Origin: Lactarius indigo
Lineage: Eukaryota; Basidiomycota; Agaricomycetes; Russulales; Russulaceae
Direction: 5' to 3'
Assembly (NCBI GenBank): GCA_025766275.1
Contig: JAFKAC010000002.1
Span: 682,001 to 746,000, forward strand
Length of the DNA stretch: 64,000 nucleotides
Part shown: in pieces, positions 1-10,003 of the stretch
Position numbering within the stretch: position 1 is the first letter of the stretch
Layout: each line of letters begins with the position of its first letter
Made by a program: the position numbers and the translations under genes
The notes under the pieces: model-generated
The model's database searches: none
Seen by the model: the letters and a program-made list of their open reading frames with translations, nothing else
What the model was told of the DNA's origin: nothing

Positions 1-1830
1 CCGTTTATGCTACTCATGGGTTACAACCCGACCGCCGATTGGACGGATAAGCCATCCCCCATCCCGAACGTAATCACTAGACTGACACAATTAAAGGAAG
101 CACGACAATTGGCCCAGAGCCTTATCAAAAAGGCACAAGAAGGATGGGTGAAACATCGGAACACACCCCGTTATCAAGTAGGGGATCAAGTGTGGCTGGA
201 AGGGAAGCACCTCCGAACCAACCAACCAACAGCGAAATTAGCGGCGCGACGCCATGGACCGTTTAAAGTGATCCAGGTGATGTCCCCCTACAATTATCGC
301 CTCGAGCTTCCCACGCAGTGGAGTATCCACCTGGTGTTCCACATAGATCTTCTCACACCGTACAAAACCACAACCATCCACGGCGAGAACTTCCCACGAC
401 CACCACCAGACCTCACAGAAGGAGAGGAGGAGTATGAAGTCGAGGCTGTTCTAGACTCACGGCATTTCGGCCGCCGCAAAAAGCTCCAATATCTCATCAA
501 ATGGAAGGGGTACCCAGACTCGGAGAACCAGTGGGTCGATAAGGACGACATATTCACGCCGGAGGCAATAAAAGTGTATCAAGTGGGCCGGACAGCCGTA
601 AGGCTCCTTAAAAGCCAACCCACGGACAACTACAAGAAGTGTCCCCTTTACCTTCGATCCACTCATACCTCTATGCCCACTTCTCCTCTCAGACATGTCA
701 CCACGGCGATCCTCCTCGACCAAGTCGCACAAGACGCCGCCAACCTCATCGAAAACGACGAAGAAACCGTGGTTCAACAGGTCCAGCTCACTCCGTACAC
801 ACCTGCAGACATGCGAGCAGGGCATATCACCGCTCAAGAATGGGCTAATGTCTTACAGAGGTTCCCCGACCCGACTCGCCAGCCCGACGACGAGCAGCAG
901 CATGCCATCGCTCACATCTTCCGAGACGACAATGGCAATCGGGAGCCCGTCGCCATCATCCCCCCAGGTGACAACCTCATCGGCATGCGGGGAATTCTCC
1001 CTGCCGACCGTCCCCTCAAAGACCCAACAGGAGTTAGAAGCAGCGGAGGACTGGCGGAGAGTGGCGAAGGAGTGGGCCGACGAACAATTGCGCTTAGCGC
1101 AGAGGAGATTGAGCGAGTTGCGGCTGCGCAGGCAGCGCTCCCTCATGACGAAGCTCATGCTGACAACGAGGATTACTACCCGGTCAGACACCCCCTCCTT
1201 CGAATGCACAGCCACCCTACTAATCCCCGAATCACCCCATGGCTCGTCCACACCGACGGAACCACCATGTCTCGAGGACATGTGCGACTGCCCGGCATCG
1301 CACTTCACACCCCCATTACGCACGATGACGACCCCGTGCAGGTCCTTGTGCCTGAAGGGTTCCAGGCGAATCGACAGCCCCATTACATTCACTTCCCCAT
1401 CACCGGACCCGACGGCGTAGAGAGGAATGCTAGTCACGTGCAGATTGTCGGAGGTGTGAATCCTTTCGTGCTGGGGCTCATTCCCGGTTCCCCCCATCTC
1501 TACAGCAAGCCCCTCTACGCTCACCCGATGCTATCAGCTGCGGGACGCACCTTCATCGCCCACGAGGATCTAGTCATCCTCGCCTCCGACAAGATCATGG
1601 ATCGTGCACTGAACCGCATTGGGGATGAGTCCCTGACTGCGGAGGTGACACGCTATTGTGCAGCCGCATACGAGGAAGAGCGGCTCGCAGCCTGCATCCA
1701 TCAACTCCAGGCCATGCGGCTGTCAGCGAGGGACGACAAGAGGGACTGCATCTATCAGTTGGAGAGGGCTAATGTATTCGAGAGGATTAGCGACAAGCAG
1801 TCCACTTGGACGGTGCGGGATTTCCGGTGA
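1..1830 (+). CDS. gypsy polyprotein, C-terminal part (integrase end, chromodomain, long tail)
   Basis: The frame is open from the left edge, so this is a partial CDS and the ATG at 7 is internal. Order of parts: integrase C-terminal region with the GPF/Y-type segment (HGPFKVIQVMSPYNYRLELP, about nt 260-320), the SIHLVFHIDLL stretch, then a chromodomain (about nt 433-575: EYEVEAVLDSRHF ... LIKWKGYPDSENQWV). Chromodomains of chromoviruses steer integration toward marked chromatin. Unusually, about 400 further residues follow the chromodomain. This tail has no motif I recognise but is conserved in frame in element B, so it is likely a real part of the polyprotein. The stop is at 1828-1830, about 30 bp before the LTR. 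Confidence 0.85.
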   Translation, partial: PFMLLMGYNPTADWTDKPSPIPNVITRLTQLKEARQLAQSLIKKAQEGWVKHRNTPRYQVGDQVWLEGKHLRTNQPTAKLAARRHGPFKVIQVMSPYNYRLELPTQWSIHLVFHIDLLTPYKTTTIHGENFPRPPPDLTEGEEEYEVEAVLDSRHFGRRKKLQYLIKWKGYPDSENQWVDKDDIFTPEAIKVYQVGRTAVRLLKSQPTDNYKKCPLYLRSTHTSMPTSPLRHVTTAILLDQVAQDAANLIENDEETVVQQVQLTPYTPADMRAGHITAQEWANVLQRFPDPTRQPDDEQQHAIAHIFRDDNGNREPVAIIPPGDNLIGMRGILPADRPLKDPTGVRSSGGLAESGEGVGRRTIALSAEEIERVAAAQAALPHDEAHADNEDYYPVRHPLLRMHSHPTNPRITPWLVHTDGTTMSRGHVRLPGIALHTPITHDDDPVQVLVPEGFQANRQPHYIHFPITGPDGVERNASHVQIVGGVNPFVLGLIPGSPHLYSKPLYAHPMLSAAGRTFIAHEDLVILASDKIMDRALNRIGDESLTAEVTRYCAAAYEEERLAACIHQLQAMRLSARDDKRDCIYQLERANVFERISDKQSTWTVRDFR

Positions 1831-1860
1831 GTCTGGGGTCTCACGCTGAAAAGGGGGTGA

Positions 1861-2316
1861 TGTTACGGTTGCACGTATCGGACCCTTACTGTACCGGTTG
1901 TGGCTACAGCTGTAAGGTATATTAGTCACGGACTCAGAGTTTACGATAGGAGTTAGGCGTTGGGAGATGACTCGATCCTAGTACAGGTAGTAGTAGTATT
2001 AGGATTGCGATACTTACGCGATACGTTGGACACTACAATACGGTGACTCATAGCAGCGCTTGAAAGCCTGCTCTTCTTGTATTTAAGGTAGCTGCAGAAG
2101 ACCAAGATACGCCATCTTGGTCTTCTTCAATCATCACTTCCTATTTCGAGAATCTCGCCTTGTCTCCATCTAAGAACATAGAGCTATCTGGATTCGCTAG
2201 TGTCTTCGAACATCTAGCTGTTGCCTTCGTGCCATACGCCTCGCGCATGATCAGCTGAGTCATAGTCGCCTCCCTCATATACGCTCAAGTCGAGCTAACG
2301 TCGTGACGGCGTTACA
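1861..2316 (+). repeat. 3' LTR of element A
   Basis: 456 bp, starts TGTTACGG and ends GCGTTACA, directly after a purine-rich tract. It aligns with the LTR at 4531-5051 (shared stretches such as CCCTTACTGTACCGGTTG and AAGGTATATTAG). A TATA-like TATTTAA lies at 2080-2086. An 11-bp perfect stem (AAGACCAAGAT, loop ACGCC, ATCTTGGTCTT) lies at 2098-2124 in the probable transcribed leader. A TSD cannot be tested because the 5' end is outside the window; the next bases are GTGAT. Confidence 0.8.
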
Positions 2317-4500
2317 GTGATCCTGTACGTCACTCATGTGTTCAAACGATTTGGGCTGCCGCGTAAAGTCATCAGCAACCAAGACCCCCGCTTCACTTCG
2401 AAGTTCGTTAGGGAGGTCTGTCAAATTTTAGGCATCCAACAAAACATATCGACGGCATATCACCCACACACAGACGGGCAGTCCAAACGAACCAATCAAT
2501 GGCTGGAACAATACCTACGATTCTGGGTAAATGAGCGTCAGGACAATTGGACTGCTTATCTGCCAATCGCCGAATTCGCACATAACAACTGGCCACATGA
2601 GCACACTAAACAGTCACCATTCCAACTCCTGATGGGATACAACCCACACGTCGATTGGACGGATAAGCCATCTCCCATCCCTCAAGTGACTGCGCGACTG
2701 ACACAGCTGAAAGAGGCTAGAGAGGATGCCCAACACCTCATGAAGAAGGCACAGGAAGCGTGGGTGCGCAACAAAGATACGCCCAAATTTAAGATCAATG
2801 ACCTTGTATGGTTAGAAGGGAAACACCTTCGAACCAATCAACCCATGGTGAAGCTAGCGGCGTGACGCCACGGGCCCTTTCGAGTCACACAGGTGATGTC
2901 ACCATACAATTACCGTCTAGAGCTTCCCACACAGTGGACTATTCATCCAGTATTCCACATCAATCTTCTCACCCCGTATAAACAAACTTCCATCCACAGC
3001 GAAAATTTCACGCGCCCACCGCCAGAACTGATTGATGGAGAAGAAGAATACGAAGTCGAAGCTATCCTAGACGCTCGGCATTTCGGAAGAAAGAAGCGCC
3101 TTCAGTACCTTGTCAAATGGAAGGGATATTCGGACTCGGAGAATCAGTGGGTTGACAAAGATGACGTCTTCGCACCGGAGGCGCTCCGTCTATACCAGGA
3201 AGCACGGGCACACAGGCAACACGTTAAAGCAAGCAATGCGAGAACTGAAGGAAGTCATCCCCTCTTCCTTCGCTCCATCACTACTCATATGCCTACTTCC
3301 CCTCTTCGACATGTCACCCAAGCGCAACTCCTCGATACCCTCACCAATGACGCCCGCGCGCTCCTCGAAGACGAAGACAACACTGAGGTTCCCAACACTC
3401 AGCTCACCCCATACACGCCTCTCAGACCACAAGAAGGCCCTATCACCATGCAAGAATGGGCGCACGTCATCGCCCGATTCCCAGACCCCACACAATACCC
3501 CGATGACAAACATGCCATCGTCCACGTCTTCCAAAATGAGGCTGGTGAGTGAGAGCCCATCACAGCTATCCCCCCAAGTGACGACCTCATCGGCGTTCGC
3601 GGAATTTTCCCGCGCAACAACAAGCGTTCAAGCTCTCCTGGAGTACGAGTTGGAGGGCTGGAGGAGGGTAGCAGCAGAGTGGCAGAAGGAGCAGCTGGAC
3701 TCAGCTGCGGCCCGACTGAGGGAGATGCGCGAGCGACGGCAGCAATGGTGGCAGCTGAGGCTGGCCATGACAACGAAGATTACTACCTGGCGAGACACCC
3801 CTTCCTACGAGCGAAACGCGACACTGATAATCCCCTCATCACACCCTGGCTCGTCTACACCGATGGGTCCCCCATGTATCGAGGATGTGTGTGCGTGCCT
3901 GGTGCTGCCGATCACCGTCCGTTCACCACCACCAAGGATCCCATGCATGTCATTGCGCCTGAAGGGTTCCGGGTGAACAGACGACCCCATTACATTCGAT
4001 ACCCCATCACCGGGCCAGACGGAGTAGAGAGAGACGCGTCGCATGTCCAGATCATCGGAGGAGCGGACCCCATTATATTGGGGGTCATACCGGGATCGCC
4101 GCATGTCTATGGTAAGCCCTTCTATGCCGAGCCCCATGTATCAGCCGCGCTCCGCCCCACGTATCCACACAAAGACCTCATCATCTTTGCAGCCGATCGA
4201 ATCACCAATCGCACTCTTAACCGCATCAACGACGAGTCGCTCACCACCGAAGTCACCTGCTACCGCGCAGCAAGCCACAAACTCGATCAACTCCGTGCAC
4301 AGGTGAGTCAACTCCATGCACGGGTGAGTCAACTCCATGCACGGGTGAGTCAACTCCGTGCATGGGTGAGTCAACTCCATGCGATGATAGAATGCACACA
4401 AGACAACAAGTGTGACTCCATCTATCAACTGGAGCATGCCACGGCATTGGAGTGCATCACCAATGAGCAGCGTGACTGGCAGCCAAGGGACTTTCAGTGA
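2317..4500 (+). pseudogene. gypsy polyprotein remnant: dead integrase, chromodomain, tail
   Basis: One reading frame runs from 2317 to 4500 with two in-frame TGA stops (2863-2865 and 3550-3552). Against element A the first corresponds to CGA and the second to an arginine codon, so both fit CpG to TpG change. The integrase core has lost two catalytic residues: the family's conserved D of the SDR/SNQ position is N (codon 2377-2379), and the E 35 residues further on is K (codon 2485-2487). The spacing is exactly the expected D-x35-E. The chromodomain (about 3050-3190) is intact. Near the C-terminus a 21-bp minisatellite encodes VSQLHAR heptads. Confidence 0.85.
4282..4386 (+). repeat. 21-bp coding minisatellite (about 5 units)
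   Basis: Tandem units of GTGAGTCAACTCCATGCACG plus one base, clearest at 4303-4323, 4324-4344, 4345-4365 and 4366-4386, with a degenerate unit upstream. Unit length is a multiple of three and each unit encodes a heptad like VSQLHAR, which would lengthen an amphipathic helix. Element A has only one related heptad here (IHQLQAMR), so the expansion is specific to B. Confidence 0.85.
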
Positions 4501-4530
4501 GTCGGGGTCTCACACTAAAAAGGGAGGTGA

Positions 4531-5051
4531 TGTCATGTTTCGACTCATACGACTGTACACCCTTACTGTACCGGTTGCGACTACGGCAGTAAGGTATATT
4601 AGTTGCGGACTTACCTACGGTGATACGGTAGTGCGATAGGAGATACGGTACGATAGCTGACTGATGATCCACGCCACTAGTACTGGTACTAGTAGTATTA
4701 GGGTTTGAGATGTTTCTGCGATACGTTGGACACATACCTACTGTGACTCATAGCAGCGCTTGTAAGCCTGCTCAAATTGTATTTAAGAAGACTTGTGAAG
4801 ACCAAGATACGCCATCTTGGTCTTCTTGAATTGTCACTTGTTTCCTATTTCTATCGCCTCCTTTCTGTTCTATCTCTATCTCTAAAGTTCCAGTCTTATC
4901 GAAAGGACGAGTCAGCAAGTCTTGCCGGTGTACCTCCGTGTATTCACTAAAGGCAAGAGCACGGACCTCTGCATCGTCGTGTCATGACTACCGCTAAGTT
5001 GTTACCGCCTCCCTCGAGCTCAAGTCGGGCTAACGTCGTGACGACGTTACA
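4531..5051 (+). repeat. 3' LTR of element B
   Basis: 521 bp, begins TGTCATGT after a purine tract and ends ACGACGTTACA. It shares with the LTR of A the TATTTAA box (4780-4786), the perfect stem-loop (4798-4824) and the start and end sequence context. It is longer than LTR A mainly because of extra sequence between the hairpin and the 3' end. Confidence 0.8.
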
Positions 5052-5207
5052 TTGGAGCTTGTGCTACTGCATCTCGACTGACTTGGTACAGGTCATACCT
5101 AATGCCCCTGTAGTGGCATTACACCCATAGGCCCGTAGAGTCTGTACAAGGGAACCCAATAACCTCTAAGCTTGATAAGGCAAGCGGACCATAACACTGG
5201 TTCAGCA

Positions 5208-5743
5208 TGATATTTGCTGTCGCAAATATCACACTGAAACATTGTCATGTGAGTATGTTAGTCATGTGACCACTAACTGTCCACACCGCAAATACACAGC
5301 TCTGGCATACTCTTCTTGGTGCTGTAGCTGCATAAGCAGTGTGTCTTCTTTGTCTTCTTCTTCAGGAGAGTCAGCATGTGACCAGCTGGACTCACAATAC
5401 TCCCATTGAGGTCCCTCTCATGATGTTGGTAAGTCACATGGTCGAGGCGCATTCATTATAACCGGCAACACAATATTCTCTAAGTTGAGCTCAGTTGCTT
5501 GACCACAGTCTTGATTTTCTACTGCCTGAAATTTATTTTCACTCTACATAAATACTTTGTAGTCCTAGAGTACATACCTCAGCCGTTTCTCCCAAAACGC
5601 TGAGGTTAGTAGTTCACTTTACTTCTCATATTTTTACTTTACTTACTGTGTATTAGTTGCGCTTCCCACGCTCCTACAGGTACATACACAATCCTAACAG
5701 CCGTTTCTCCCAAAATGCTGAGTTGCGCTTCCCGCACTCCTAC
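5208..5743 (+). repeat. probable solo LTR, Ty1/copia-like
   Basis: It starts with a perfect 10-bp inverted repeat with a 4-nt loop (stems 5208-5217 and 5222-5231, beginning TGATATTTGC). A palindromic start is typical of many fungal copia-type LTRs. The last part contains an imperfect tandem duplication (5580-5683 and 5699-5743) with a shared CCGTTTCTCCCAAAA core, each copy ending in CTCCTACA. There is no internal coding sequence. I could not find a clear target-site duplication, so the right boundary (5683 or 5743) is uncertain. Confidence 0.45.
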
Positions 5744-8098
5744 AGCCTTCTCCTTGATACATTTGGGCTGTCATTCATTCAGGTTTCGGAGGGTGTTCTC
5801 TCAGCTGAACACGTCTGAACAGAGTTTACAGGGAATCCCAGGAAAGAAACGAGAATGTGTACATCATCGGTCCCTGTGCCCGATCGCATCTATTAGCCCA
5901 CTCTGAATCCAAGAATGTTAAGTCGCTGAGGTCTTCGCGATCGAGTTCGACTCAAGAGTCACCATGTTCGAGGAGTGCTGAAACCCAGAGGACGCCGTGG
6001 ACCCGGTGCTGCCTGGATTTTTTCGCTTGATCGAAGTGATGGGCTTCCCAATTCTGCAGTTTCTTCACTTCTCAGCCAACTAATCCTCGACATCCAATCA
6101 CTACACCGCCTCAACATTACTAGCAGCATTACATTTTGAGCACGTCCACACGATTCTTGCCCAAGCCAGCCTAGCCTGTGCTTCGCTGGAAGGAAAGGTC
6201 GACTGAAACCAGAACGACATCCCTGTTGCAATATATACTGCTTGGTACCATGACTGCTAAAGACACCCAATTAGAGAACATGCAACCGCGAATCTGTGAT
6301 AGCACGGAATTTCCGTTCGACCCGTTCAGACTAAATCTCGCAGTATGTATCTGAACAATACGCGACACAGATCTGGAGTCGGTTAGCTGATCTGGCGATG
6401 CCTGCCCTCATCACTTACAGTGAGTCCATCTATGTGTTTCTACTCAAACAAGGGTCCGACGACGTGAACACACGAACACGTTTAGGGGACCGTCCACAAC
6501 TATTTTTCAAACGTACGTGATCAATTGAAAGAAATGTGTCTGATACCCTGGGCCCGGAGCTGACGTCAACGTGCGAGACGGTTCGTGCTGCGGTTTGATG
6601 CACCAGAGTCGATACGAGGACACATACACGCTTCTTAGCACAACCGCCTTAATGTATGGGTGATATCATGATATGAGCGTAGCGCCCTTGCACCCGTGGA
6701 CCATCGAGGGAACGCTTCTGGGCTACTTGGGTCTTCATCGAGTCACAGAGCTAATGTTAGCGCACAAAGATAACGATAACGTCTTACTAGTGTGTCGAGG
6801 AACGAAAAGATCGAGCGAGGTGTTGCACAAGGCGGATATGCGTGTCAAGGTGTGTGACTTACCAGACGGAAGGAAACTATCTCAGAAGACTGCCTAGAGG
6901 ACCCTATGAAGTTGTACGACTGATATTGACATACAGTGAGAAGAGATACATATGCTTGGAAATAATCCATCTACATCTCTCTTAGGCCACTCGTTTCACA
7001 CTGCCAGCTATAGAGTCTCAGAGAAATCTTGGGGGTTTACGTGGACGGTGTCCACGTTCAATGATTCTGTAAAATATCATATCGGCGTCAAGATTGGCGC
7101 CTAATTCACATACTCCGCCCCACCGTAAGTCCGCCTTGAAACCTTGCCTTGAAAGGTCGCCCGGGTGAGAAAGCTGGGCAGGAGTGGAGATAAACGTTCG
7201 TCCCTGAATGCCATGAGGTATGAGTCACTTAACTAAGTCAGTCAGGACCCTGTTCTGATGGTGGTTGAGAGTGAGAATAGGAGTGACGCTCTAACAAAAG
7301 CAAACAATGCAAGGCCGCTGACCGTATGTCACGATATGGGTCTGTCCGCAAGTCTGTCCGCCCACGGCGGTCGACACTAGTTCCGCCAGTGCGTTCGGAA
7401 ATGAACGCTGAGCATCACGCGGGCCATTTTCGAATTCCTCCCATTTAGTTCACACTATTTCCAGCGATGGGTACAGTGCTATATCAATGCACGGTGACTG
7501 ACGCACGAGGGTTGACGGAACTGCGTAGTATAAAGTTTGATAGAAATGAAATGGGCTTTTAGCGGGCATCTTTTTGACGCTAACGCTACACTCACCCTCT
7601 TATCGCGGTTTTGTTACAATACTGTAACGAATATATACGCCATAATACAGTACAACACTCTGTATTGTAGAGTCACAACTTGCAGTCCTATAGGCGGACT
7701 TCCAGTTAATGGTTCAGAGCGGAGGCAAAATAATTTGGGTGGACCAAGCGCCGGCAAAGGATGCCGAAGCTTCAGGATTGGTGGCCTAAACTGGTATTCA
7801 AATATTCAAACCTCGCCTATGTTGCGGTTGCGAGGGGCCTGACTATACTGTATCGATATGAAAACCGCGATACAATAGTTGTCTCATGCGCGCTTGCATG
7901 CGCGGGCCGTAAGTTACAACGGTACAAGACCCCATCTCGGACAGAAGCCGTGCTGTCACCAGGGGGGCAGACTTTTTTTTTAGGCACAGGCCGTGGGTGA
8001 GACTGCTTACACTGGCTCGGAATTCGGAAGTTGTCTCTGACGGACATCTTAGTCAAACACACGGTGTTATGGTTCGATCCGTTTGCACTCATCGATTC
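5744..8098. other. 2.35 kb without recognisable gene
   Basis: Short open frames on both strands (the longest about 100 codons) show no family resemblance, no consistent codon use and no plausible intron-linked extension. A small AT-rich hairpin-prone stretch lies at about 7610-7670. Nothing else can be supported. Confidence 0.5.
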
Positions 8099-8175
8099 GC
8101 ATTAGAAAGACCTCCTCGTGGACACATTCACATCCCTCACTGTCTCCGCTTTCTCTTGGTGCTGCTGTTGTGCTC

Positions 8176-10003
8176 ATGTCTTCGACTTCCGAGATATTGA
8201 GGGCTGGGTCACCATCCGCTTCCCCGGACATTAAGAAAATGTAGGTGTATATTTTACGGTATTACTATAGCGGTTTATCTCATCCCTTGCCGATCTTTCG
8301 CAGAGCTTCCCCTCTTGTACGTTTGGCCTCGTTCTGTCAACCTTCTGTTGTCCATGCTACCAATATCCTCAACCATGCACATAGCTCTTCGGCCCTCTAT
8401 GCAACTGGGCTCTGTTCGGCGTCCTCTGTGTCCAGTTTTGTATGAGGCCTTTCCCTTGAAACCTCGGCTTATTCCACTCACACACGTTCAGACGTATACA
8501 GCTACAATTTTCCAAAAGACAGGCGATCCGTAAAATTTCTAGGTTGGTCTTTGACATTTCATGGAAGCTTTGTGATGTCAACATTTCTTCTGAGAAGCTT
8601 ATTTCGTTTTCCTGCTGGAGACCGCTCAAACTGCACTGAATGGGGCCGATGTCTACTATTGGTTTATTGCAGGATTTGGCGACGTGGAACGCCTCGGGAA
8701 TTCCCATTTTGCCCCCATAGACATTCCTATCATTACTGTAGTTATCGCGCTTGTCGTTCAAGCCTACTTCTGTTATCGAATTTGGGTGCTGACTAGACGG
8801 TCGTGGATCTGTTGGGTCATTGCTGTCGTATGTATTCCTGACCCTCCTCGCATTCTTCAAACCGCTGACGGTTTCTTGGATACAGTGTACGGTTACTCAA
8901 TCAGTCGGGGGTGTGTGGGCGGGCATCAAAGTTGGTTCTGCACGCACTGTACCGAAATGGCTCATCTCACGGCATTTAGTCGTTCATGGCTGGGAAATAT
9001 GCAGTTTCCAAGGCAGGTATATATGTACGCACACTCTTTTTGATCAAAGTGGCTATACCGCCTGATACTTTGTCTTGTTAGTTATGGTCTACATCAAGTG
9101 CCACGGCGGACATTCTGATTGCGGTGGCAATGATGTTACTGGTACGGCATCACCCTATCGGATCCTTTAGTGCATTGTTCTAGAATTTCTTTTGCACAGC
9201 TGAGAAAGACGACTGGCAAGCTCTGCAACTTCATATTAGTTCGCGTGATACGGCTTACTATTGAGACAAATGCACTTACTGGTATCTATCTCCCGGAATC
9301 ACACAGGCGTGTATCTGACTCCTTGTTGAGCTAGCGCAGTTGTCATGACCCTTGTGCTTTATGTCGCCTTCCCCGTAAGTCGCACCGAGATATGCTACGA
9401 CCCACCAACTGACCTGGTCACATTGTTCACAGGACGATATATATTACGCATACACGTAGGTTCTCTTGACCCGTAACTATATACCTTTACGGCTGATGAC
9501 TTGCAAAAGTAGTGCGATTATTGGGAAACTGTGAGCGACAGATGCGCCATGTTACGAGTCAGAGCATTAACAAATGTGCCAGGTACTCCAACACGCTCTT
9601 TGTGAGCCTCAACAATCGCATCTACTTCCGTGACCATCAATCGTCCGAATGTAGCGATAGCGCAAGCGTCCTGGACTTCGACCCGGTTCGTGCCACCGCA
9701 GCGACGTCGCTCCATTTCGCCGGAACTGGGATACGGTCGCAAGTACCAACAGATGAGAGTTTCCAGCTCTCCACCAATACCCAGACAGTAGAGCTAAATA
9801 AGAGAAAAGGCGACGACACCAGCATTAACTGGTCTCTTGTAAGTGCAATTACAGCTGCTATCCGATCCCAACTTTTCTGAATGTTTCGATTCGCTGTCCA
9901 GTCCCACCCTAGGAAAGGTCGTCTGCTTTCTGATGACCCCGAGAGTGCGGTCGACACGTTGCCTCCCGTCCATGATCAAAGGGGCGAGGAGTATGTGATA
10001 TAG
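8176..10003 (+). CDS. DUF6534-like seven-TM membrane protein, copy 1
   Basis: A complete 14-exon model: 8176-8240, 8304-8316, 8385-8439, 8492-8542, 8598-8827, 8886-8930, 8980-9024, 9082-9141, 9200-9281, 9331-9374, 9433-9455, 9510-9530, 9583-9838, 9902-10003. It gives 363 aa with no stop, and every junction is GT-AG and phase-consistent. About seven hydrophobic helices are seen, in the segments NWALFGVLCVQFYVYSYNF, AYFVFLLETAQTAL, IPIITVVIALVVQAYFCYRI, SWICWVIAVV, SSATADILIAVAMMLL, SAVVMTLVLYVAF and the stretch leading to the family hallmark YSNTLFVSLNNRIYFR. A polar, probably cytoplasmic tail of about 110 residues follows. Function of the family is unknown. Copy 1 has a longer N-terminus (MSSTSEILRAGS...) and its TATA box is degraded (8101-8108). 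Confidence 0.85.

Larger units (their letters stand above)
1..2316 (+). mobile_element. Ty3/gypsy chromovirus A, 3' part with 3' LTR
   Basis: The 3' end of a chromodomain-carrying gypsy retrotransposon. It enters the window inside the integrase C-terminal region and ends with a purine-rich tract (1851-1860, AAAGGGGGTGA-like) and an LTR at 1861-2316 that begins TGTTACGG and ends CGTTACA. The internal and LTR sequences match element B next to it in the same order, at an estimated 80-85% identity by eye. The 5' LTR, gag, RT and RNase H would lie left of the window. The LTR is followed without a gap by mid-integrase sequence of element B, which suggests A inserted into B. Confidence 0.85.
2317..5051 (+). 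mobile_element. Ty3/gypsy chromovirus B, 3' part, decayed
   Basis: It begins inside the integrase core immediately after the LTR of element A, and runs through the integrase C-terminal region, chromodomain and long tail to a purine tract (4516-4530) and a 3' LTR (4531-5051). It is the same family as A but diverged. Its 5' half is not to the left of 2317 within the window, which fits an interruption by A. Confidence 0.82.

Noticed and set aside
695..1420. 241-codon open frame overlapping the gypsy polyprotein in another frame
   Set aside because: Its counterpart in element B (3110-3976) is also open, but both mirror the Ser/Pro/Arg bias expected from a +1 reading of the real frame. The main frame shows the conserved domains.
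457..1524. antisense open frames opposite the gypsy polyprotein
   Set aside because: No start context, no motifs, and they follow the codon bias of the sense frame.
7605..7670. palindromic TGTTACA-like stretch as another LTR end
   Set aside because: Only a 6-bp stem, no second boundary, no TATA or poly(A) signal arrangement.
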